A DNA stretch of 10,785 nucleotides from an uncultured Eubacterium sp. GTDB lineage: Bacteria > Bacillota_A > Clostridia > Lachnospirales > Lachnospiraceae. The stretch spans positions 1 through 10,785 of the forward strand of contig CAOKJJ010000170.1 in NCBI GenBank assembly GCA_948468465.1. Reading direction: 5' to 3'. A model generated the notes under the pieces. The model was not told where the DNA came from. It was given only the letters and a program-made list of their open reading frames with translations, and did no database searches. Both the position numbers and the translations under genes were made by a program. Shown here one piece after another: positions 7,601-10,785 of the stretch. Every line of letters starts with the position of its first letter. Positions within the stretch are counted from its first letter, which is position 1.

Positions 7601-9615
7601 ACGAAACTGTGTATGCGTGTTTTGAAAAAAAGCTGAATAAATACAAAGCTGTTTTTTATGACGCATACGGAAACATTATAAGTACGCAGACAGTGGAGCA
7701 TGGCGGGAAAGCGGAAACGCCAGAAGCGCCGGAAAAAGCAGCGGACGCACAGCACACCTATATTTTCAAAAAATGGGATGCTGATACGGGGAATATTACG
7801 GCGGATACAGCTTTCCACCCGGTTTATGAAAGCAGGGACAAAGACGGATCCGGCAATGGCGGAAGCGGTTCTGACGGAAACAGCGGCTCCAATAACAATG
7901 ATGGTTCCAGTAATAACGATGGCTCCAGTGCTAACGGCGGCGGTTCCAACAATAACGGTGGATCCGACAGCAGTGGCGGCTCTGGCAATGGCAGCGAAAA
8001 CACCAAAATATATACAGTCACATTCATGGACGGGGATACTGTCCTTGACGTCCGGAAAGTGGAAGCCGGAAAGGATGCATCCGCTCCGAAAAAACCATCC
8101 CGCCCGGCTGAAAAATGGGGGAAATGGCGTTTTACTGGATGGAAAGGCAATTATCAAAATGTCACAAAAGATGAAACTGTGTATGCACATTTTGAAAAAA
8201 GACTGAACAGATATAAAGCTGTTTTTTATGATGCGGCTGGAAATGCGGCCAGCGTTCAGACAGTGAAGCACGGAGGCAGTGCGAAAGCGCCAAAAGCGCC
8301 GAAAAAAGCGCCGGACGCACAGCACACATATATTTTTAAAGGCTGGGACGCGGATACGGAAAACATTACGGCAGACGCCAGCTTCCATCCGGTTTACAAA
8401 GCGAAAGCCCGCACTTATACGGTCACTTTTATAAATGGCAAAAAAATACTTTCTGTGCAGGACGTGAAATACGGCTCTGCTGCAAAAGCCCCGAAGAAAC
8501 CGGTGAAGAAAGCGGACGGAAAATGTGTTTATAAGTTTGCGGGATGGGATGCAGATTTTGCCTTTATTACAAAGGACACCGTAATCCATGCGCTGTTTGA
8601 CGCAAAAGAAAACAGCAGCAACGATAAAACAGCGGACCAAAAGAAAGATACAGGCAAAGATATAAACAAAGATACAAACAAAGATACGGACAAAGGAAAA
8701 CGTACAGAAAAAAAGAATGGCACAGGAACGGATAAAAGGAACCGTGATGGCACAGGCAGCAAGAATGCTGGCAGAGATAATAATATAAAGAAAAACAGCG
8801 GAAACAATGCTGGCAGAACGGACGGCACAGCCGCAAGAGGGACGGATGGGGCTGCAGCAAAGCCGGGAAACGGCAGAAAAACCGGAAGCGGAGGATACAC
8901 TGCAGACAGCGGTTCAAAAACTGGAATTGGGACAGGGAAAAGTAACCCACGGACAGGAAATGGGAACCCGGAAATGGCAGGGCCTAAGCCATCTGTCCAA
9001 AGGCCGGCAGCGGGCGCATCTGCACAAAAACAGGAACAGCAGGCCGGCAGCAGGGCATCCAGCCATGCGGACGACAGACCGGCAGCGGGCAGCAGGCACG
9101 AAAAAGAAACAGCCAATGATAATAAAATAGTCCCGGAAAAACCAGAAGAAAAAATGAATGGGGACAGCAGCCGCAAAACGGCAGATGACACTGGCAGCAG
9201 CGAAAAAGAGCGGCGGAATCCGGGCGGATTTTCCATCCTGCTGCTTCTCTTTACGGGCGCTGTATTCGCTGCGGCCTTTGCATGGCTTTATCTGCGGGCT
9301 TTTCGTAAGTACAGGGTCACAGGTACGGTCTGTGACGCAGACGGGAACCCTGTCTGCGGGGCGCATATCCTGCTTTCAGGTGAAAAGACACTGGAAACCT
9401 GCACGGACGGGCAGGGGAAGTTCTGCTTTGACGGGATTGGAAAAGGCATCCGGCAGCTTGAAATCTGGCTGGACGGGGACAGCGCGCAGCTTTGCATGGA
9501 TATACGGGTTGGCGAGCAGGATGCGGGAAAAGCGTTCCGGATCCGCAGCTCACACTGCACCCGCATAGGCCATGCGCTGGAAAAGGATGGCTATGCAGTT
9601 AATGTGTCATTATAA
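4651..9615 (+). CDS. giant BspA/InlB-repeat surface protein with C-terminal TM and carboxypeptidase-regulatory-like domain
   Basis: The 1654-residue protein has these parts in order. A signal peptide (MGKRSGIQNR, hydrophobic about 11-29, cleavage near YAQ-E around 35). BspA-like leucine-rich repeats (about 95-375; phrases such as SLTIPETVVYVAENAFHYTQ and LTIPDSVASIESYAF). A Cys-containing spacer with CTECGHTEH. About twelve InlB B-type repeats (about 457-1320; each ends in a (F/W)(T/K)GWD-like word plus an alternating beta pattern). A Lys/Asn/Asp/Gly-rich stalk (about 1320-1520). One membrane segment (about 1527-1549) followed by the basic LRAFRKYR. A final domain (about 1555-1654; VTGTVCDADGNPVCGAHI) resembles the carboxypeptidase regulatory-like beta-sandwich. 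It is probably an adhesin or attachment factor, which is inference. The start is supported by AAGGA at 4640-4644 and by the signal peptide. There is no C-terminal sortase signal; anchoring would be by the membrane segment. A terminator follows at 9688. Confidence 0.88.
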   Translation: MGKRSGIQNRAAAVFLAAACLCGSFTQPCSIIYAQEGAAADGILESDAGTVPQAGTADTVSGSAIRNDGVEPETKVESGAGTEDENVGEPVDGEYTDSSGVVFKYRTDSGEADIYQISGCPGKDVSIPGEIDGFPVTRLTAEMGNISISSLTIPETVVYVAENAFHYTQIGTLYYNAADAADIEGTGAYGPFGYAQIGNFQTGAGVKAIPGKMFAGAVFQQESILLDVQEIRDAAFYSAEFKEVTIGENVAAISGGTFRYAKMEKLNYNAASAQTDKTDGYVQAAFFNAEVGELEIGGGVEKLPYGFMAGAKVSQDSLTIPDSVASIESYAFFAGMSPGNMSFGTLTIGKNAERLGDYIFGNCRIGHCVINLLKAPSGMTSYVDSQPECGSLVSHNLGTYFNYFKAKTDKENVTVLCKDFKTDRWPEVYNEEKGCFAQMVVVSCTECGHTEHSYEYSDAFTVVFTDHDGTELSRQHLHPGEDADAPEEAPEREGWKFTGWDKDFTNVSENLTVTAQYEAVRYTVTFKCGDETVSIQEVPHGGAAKAPDAPKLEGHKFTGWDADFSNITGDLTVTAQYKAESYAVMFFDGTKELSRQYVDYGCAAKAPEEPAHEGMQFTGWDRDFSRITEETAVFAKFAKTGHTVTFMDGEKELCRRAAAHGGDAEPPENPVRPDEAWGRWVFTGWDGTYRNVTKDENVYARFEKSLNQYKVIFYDAYGKAISTQTVEYGGKAEAPQAPEKAADAQHTYIFKGWDADTENITADTAFHPVYESRDIGGNSGSAKTYTVTFMDGNTVLDVQKVEAGKDASVPQNPSRPGEAWGKWIFTGWKGRYKNVAADETVYACFEKKLNKYKAVFYDAYGNIISTQTVEHGGKAETPEAPEKAPDAKHTYIFKKWDADTGYITADTAFHPVYESRDKDGSGNGSENTKTYTVTFMDGNTVLDVQKVEAGKDASAPKNPSRPGEAWGKWIFTGWKGRYKNVAADETVYACFEKKLNKYKAVFYDAYGNIISTQTVEHGGKAETPEAPEKAADAQHTYIFKKWDADTGNITADTAFHPVYESRDKDGSGNGGSGSDGNSGSNNNDGSSNNDGSSANGGGSNNNGGSDSSGGSGNGSENTKIYTVTFMDGDTVLDVRKVEAGKDASAPKKPSRPAEKWGKWRFTGWKGNYQNVTKDETVYAHFEKRLNRYKAVFYDAAGNAASVQTVKHGGSAKAPKAPKKAPDAQHTYIFKGWDADTENITADASFHPVYKAKARTYTVTFINGKKILSVQDVKYGSAAKAPKKPVKKADGKCVYKFAGWDADFAFITKDTVIHALFDAKENSSNDKTADQKKDTGKDINKDTNKDTDKGKRTEKKNGTGTDKRNRDGTGSKNAGRDNNIKKNSGNNAGRTDGTAARGTDGAAAKPGNGRKTGSGGYTADSGSKTGIGTGKSNPRTGNGNPEMAGPKPSVQRPAAGASAQKQEQQAGSRASSHADDRPAAGSRHEKETANDNKIVPEKPEEKMNGDSSRKTADDTGSSEKERRNPGGFSILLLLFTGAVFAAAFAWLYLRAFRKYRVTGTVCDADGNPVCGAHILLSGEKTLETCTDGQGKFCFDGIGKGIRQLEIWLDGDSAQLCMDIRVGEQDAGKAFRIRSSHCTRIGHALEKDGYAVNVSL
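6997..7860 (+). repeat. 438-bp tandem duplication inside the adhesin gene
   Basis: Bases 6997-7422 and 7435-7860 are near-identical copies with an exact 438-bp period (146 codons), each holding one two-repeat block. A run of 83 bases is fully identical (7144-7226 and 7582-7664). The differences I can see are mostly at third codon positions, with a few replacements such as GYITA against GNITA. A third, more diverged copy follows from 8005 after the linker. Confidence 0.9.
7843..8004 (+). repeat. Ser/Gly/Asn low-complexity linker
   Basis: This in-frame stretch encodes about 54 residues made almost only of Gly, Ser, Asn and Asp, between InlB repeats 9 and 10. Short DNA words such as GGTTCCAGTAATAACGAT, GGCTCCAGTGCTAACGGC and GGTTCCAACAATAACGGT recur, pointing to growth by slippage or unequal exchange. 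Shorter versions of the linker (DGSGNGSENTK, GGNSGSAK) separate earlier repeat pairs, so this is an expanded form of the same joint. It would act as a flexible spacer outside the cell. Confidence 0.8.
8641..8700 (+). repeat. short KDTx-type repeats in the stalk
   Basis: The coding DNA repeats AAAGATACAAAC-like 12-bp words, giving KDTGKDINKDTNKDTDK. This begins the Lys/Asn/Asp-rich, presumably disordered stalk that links the InlB repeats to the membrane segment. Confidence 0.6.
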
Positions 9616-9666
9616 AGCTGCAGTGGCGGGCACCGTGCGTTTTGATGCCGTGCATGGCAGACATTT

Positions 9667-9682
9667 TTTGTAATCTTACAAA
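9667..9682. promoter_or_regulatory. perfect inverted repeat upstream of terminator
   Basis: TTTGTAA (9667-9673), a TC centre, and TTACAAA (9676-9682) form a perfect 7-bp inverted repeat. A 2-base loop is too tight for a normal RNA hairpin, so an operator-like protein site is likelier than an RNA structure. It lies between the adhesin stop and the terminator and ends 5 bases before the terminator stem. Function is not known. Confidence 0.4.
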
Positions 9683-9687
9683 CAGCA

Positions 9688-9716
9688 GGACAGCCCCCTG
9701 GCGGGCTGTCCTTTTT
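9688..9716 (+). terminator. intrinsic (Rho-independent) terminator
   Basis: GGACAGCCC (9688-9696) pairs perfectly with GGGCTGTCC (9703-9711) around a 6-base loop, and TTTTT (9712-9716) follows at once. This is a textbook intrinsic terminator for transcripts coming from the adhesin gene. The next gene's ribosome binding site begins only 13 bases after the T-run, so there is no room for a full promoter between terminator and gene. Confidence 0.9.
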
Positions 9717-9739
9717 ATGGTTTCATTTGGAGGGGATTT

Positions 9740-10785
9740 ATGGCGGAAAAATATAATACAATACTCCAGCTTGCTGCAGATACAGAAAAGAAAGTCACAG
9801 GCAGCGCGGAGGAATGGCGCCGGTTCATGGATACGGCGGGACGCTTCTGCAAATACACGTTCCAGGACCAGCTCCTTATTTATGCGCAGAGGCCGCGCGC
9901 AGCCGCCTGTGCGCCCATCACCGTATGGGATAAAATGGGGTGCTGGGTCAACCGCGGCGCAAAAGGAATCGCGCTGGTCGATACGGCATCGCCGCGCCAG
10001 AAGCTGAAATATGTTTTTGATATGGCGGACGTGACGCCGGAAAGGAAAAAGGACGGGCATCTCCCGTACATCTGGAGTGTGAATCCTGAGCATGAACAGG
10101 CCGTTATAGACGCATTAGAAGCCGTTTATGGAAAAACGGATGCGAAATACCCTTTTGCAGACCGCGTTATGGAGCTTATGATGGAGGCTGCAAAGGGCGT
10201 TTATGAAGAATCCGCGCGGAGGATTGCCCCGTATGTGAAAGGAAGCCGCCTGGAAGGGGAAGAATGGCGTTCCTTTTCCGTCAGGGTTTACGGTGCCATG
10301 CTGGAAAGCGCGCACTGCGAAGTGATGGGGGCCTGCGGCTCTGATATACGGCCACAGAAATATTCATTCTATGATATAAAATATTTCAATACGCATGGGG
10401 CGCTCTGCATGCTTGGAAACGAGATCAATGCCTTTGTGCGCCCGGTTATAGCCGAGATCGGGCGTGCAGTGCGGGAATATGAAAAACAGAAAGAAGAAAC
10501 CAAAGTTGTGCAGACGCACATTGAGGGAAAAAATGCCGGGCAGGGGCAGAAAAGCCTTGCATCCACGCCTGAAACCGGATATAATGCTTTAAAGCGTGAA
10601 AGCACGATTGAAAACAGCAGAAAAGAAAACAGTGATACGGAAAGGGGAGGCGCATATGGAACTGACGTACAGACAGGAAGGGGATTACCTGGTGCCGGAT
10701 ATCGAAATGGACGAGCAGCCGGAAGGGGAACTGAGGAAATTCGGCCTGCTTCGGAAAAAATTCCTGATGGAGAACAGGGAAGGGG
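9740..10785 (+). CDS. large ICE protein with ArdC-like N-terminal domain (5' part; antirestriction/methylase-helicase type)
   Basis: The frame stays open for 348 codons and runs off the window, so only the N-terminal part is present. The ATG at 9740 follows GGAGGGG (9729-9735). Residues 1-100 (W26, then RFMDTAGRFCKYTFQDQLLI, YAQRP, APITVWDKM, WVNRGAKGIAL) match the ArdC-like ssDNA-binding/antirestriction N-terminal domain. Residues about 155-250 (SFYDIKYFNTHGALCMLGNE, VRPVIAEIGRAVREYE) match the segment that follows it in the very long Clostridia ICE proteins that continue into YodL-type, N6-methylase and SNF2-helicase regions. The continuation itself lies beyond the window. From about residue 290 the sequence turns into a Gly/Arg-rich linker (ERGGAYGTDVQTGRGLPGAG) exactly where tnpV begins in another frame. 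Family assignment is from memory of similar proteins. Confidence 0.82.
   Translation, partial: MAEKYNTILQLAADTEKKVTGSAEEWRRFMDTAGRFCKYTFQDQLLIYAQRPRAAACAPITVWDKMGCWVNRGAKGIALVDTASPRQKLKYVFDMADVTPERKKDGHLPYIWSVNPEHEQAVIDALEAVYGKTDAKYPFADRVMELMMEAAKGVYEESARRIAPYVKGSRLEGEEWRSFSVRVYGAMLESAHCEVMGACGSDIRPQKYSFYDIKYFNTHGALCMLGNEINAFVRPVIAEIGRAVREYEKQKEETKVVQTHIEGKNAGQGQKSLASTPETGYNALKRESTIENSRKENSDTERGGAYGTDVQTGRGLPGAGYRNGRAAGRGTEEIRPASEKIPDGEQGR
10644..10650 (+). promoter_or_regulatory. internal ribosome binding site for tnpV
   Basis: GGGGAGG at 10644-10650 (within AAAGGGGAGG) lies 5 bases before the ATG at 10656. It sits inside the coding sequence of the larger protein, where it encodes the RGG of ERGGAY. 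A near-perfect Shine-Dalgarno sequence at good spacing supports real internal initiation. Confidence 0.7.
10656..10785 (+). CDS. tnpV: TnpV-like transposon-encoded protein (5' part), nested in the +1 frame
   Basis: The frame is open for 43 codons to the window end. It begins MELTYRQEGDYLVPDIEMDE and continues with PEGELRKFG, LLRKKFLMENREG. This matches the start of TnpV, a small protein first named in the clostridial transposon Tn4451 (members typically read like YxxxGDYLIPDL, then a P-E rich turn, then KYGxxRKxYLxEHR). GGGGAGG lies 5 bases upstream. The gene lies wholly, as far as visible, inside the larger frame that starts at 9740, in the +1 frame relative to it, so the same bases encode both proteins. 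The function of TnpV is not established. The visible part is only about a third of a usual TnpV, and the C-terminal part lies beyond the window. Confidence 0.78.
   Translation, partial: MELTYRQEGDYLVPDIEMDEQPEGELRKFGLLRKKFLMENREG

Larger units (their letters stand above)
6019..8610 (+). repeat. coding region of ~12 InlB B-type (Listeria-Bacteroides) repeats
   Basis: Twelve protein repeats of about 60-75 residues can be lined up, each starting with a pattern like YTVTFMDG or YKAVFYDAYG and ending near a GWDADxxNIT-type word plus a short beta strand. The first three are simple. From repeat 4 onward two subtypes alternate (YTVTFMDG...FEK and LNxYKAVFYDAYG...HPVYES), giving the pairs 4-5, 6-7, 8-9 and 10-11. 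Repeat 12 is single. This alternation shows that the array grew by duplication of two-repeat blocks. Confidence 0.85.

Noticed and set aside
6343..8640. 765-codon open frame on the minus strand opposite the InlB repeats
   Set aside because: It mirrors the repetitive, compositionally biased adhesin gene. Its translation is rich in Phe, Cys and Arg with no domain or good start context, while the + strand protein has signal peptide, repeats and membrane segment.
8938..8952. NPRTG word in the stalk (KSNPRTGNGNP) as a sortase signal
   Set aside because: It is not followed by a hydrophobic segment and basic tail; nearly 200 residues of disordered stalk come between it and the membrane segment, so it is likely chance in an Asn/Gly/Thr-rich stretch.

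Overview
The window looks like part of the conjugative/accessory module of an integrative and conjugative element (ICE, CTn-type) from a gut-type Firmicute, most likely a Clostridia/Lachnospiraceae member. This is inferred from the gene set (DUF4315 and DUF4366 mobile-element proteins, an ICE-type topoisomerase III, the start of the large ArdC-like/SNF2-type ICE protein, TnpV), from the AGGAGG-type ribosome binding sites and from codon use. All genes read on the + strand. Coding DNA is visibly G+C-richer than the first ~610 bases.

Region by region: (1) Bases 1-618 are AT-rich with no convincing complete gene. They hold nine direct copies of a ~21-bp unit (core like AATAAAGTTGTACA) in several clusters, at least one near-perfect inverted copy, and possibly the last codons of an unknown gene. 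This resembles a transposon end with multiple transposase sites or an iteron-type protein-binding array. (2) 619-2426 is a compact operon: a beta-class N6-adenine DNA methyltransferase, a DUF4315 coiled-coil protein (ATGA overlap with the methyltransferase), and a DUF4366 (CD1107-type) secreted, membrane-anchored protein. (3) 2482-4614 is topoisomerase III (topB), with no obvious Shine-Dalgarno sequence and a six-codon mini-ORF just upstream. (4) 4651-9615 encodes a 1654-residue surface protein: signal peptide, BspA-like leucine-rich repeats, about twelve InlB B-type (Listeria-Bacteroides) repeats including a 438-bp near-identical tandem duplication, a Ser/Gly/Asn linker, a Lys/Asn/Asp-rich stalk, one membrane segment and a C-terminal carboxypeptidase-regulatory-like domain. 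A strong intrinsic terminator follows. (5) 9740 to the window end is the 5' part of the large ICE protein with an ArdC-like N-terminal domain. Inside it, in the +1 frame and with its own strong ribosome binding site, starts a second recognisable gene, tnpV (10656 onward). Both frames stay open to the window end.

How the parts fit (inference): the methyltransferase and ArdC-like protein would help the element survive host restriction and process its DNA, TopB would handle DNA topology during transfer, DUF4315/DUF4366 belong with the mating apparatus at the membrane, and the giant repeat protein is a candidate adhesin or mating-pair/host-attachment factor. The most unusual signals are the nested tnpV frame, the 21-bp repeat array, and the apparent topology of the adhesin's C-terminal domain.
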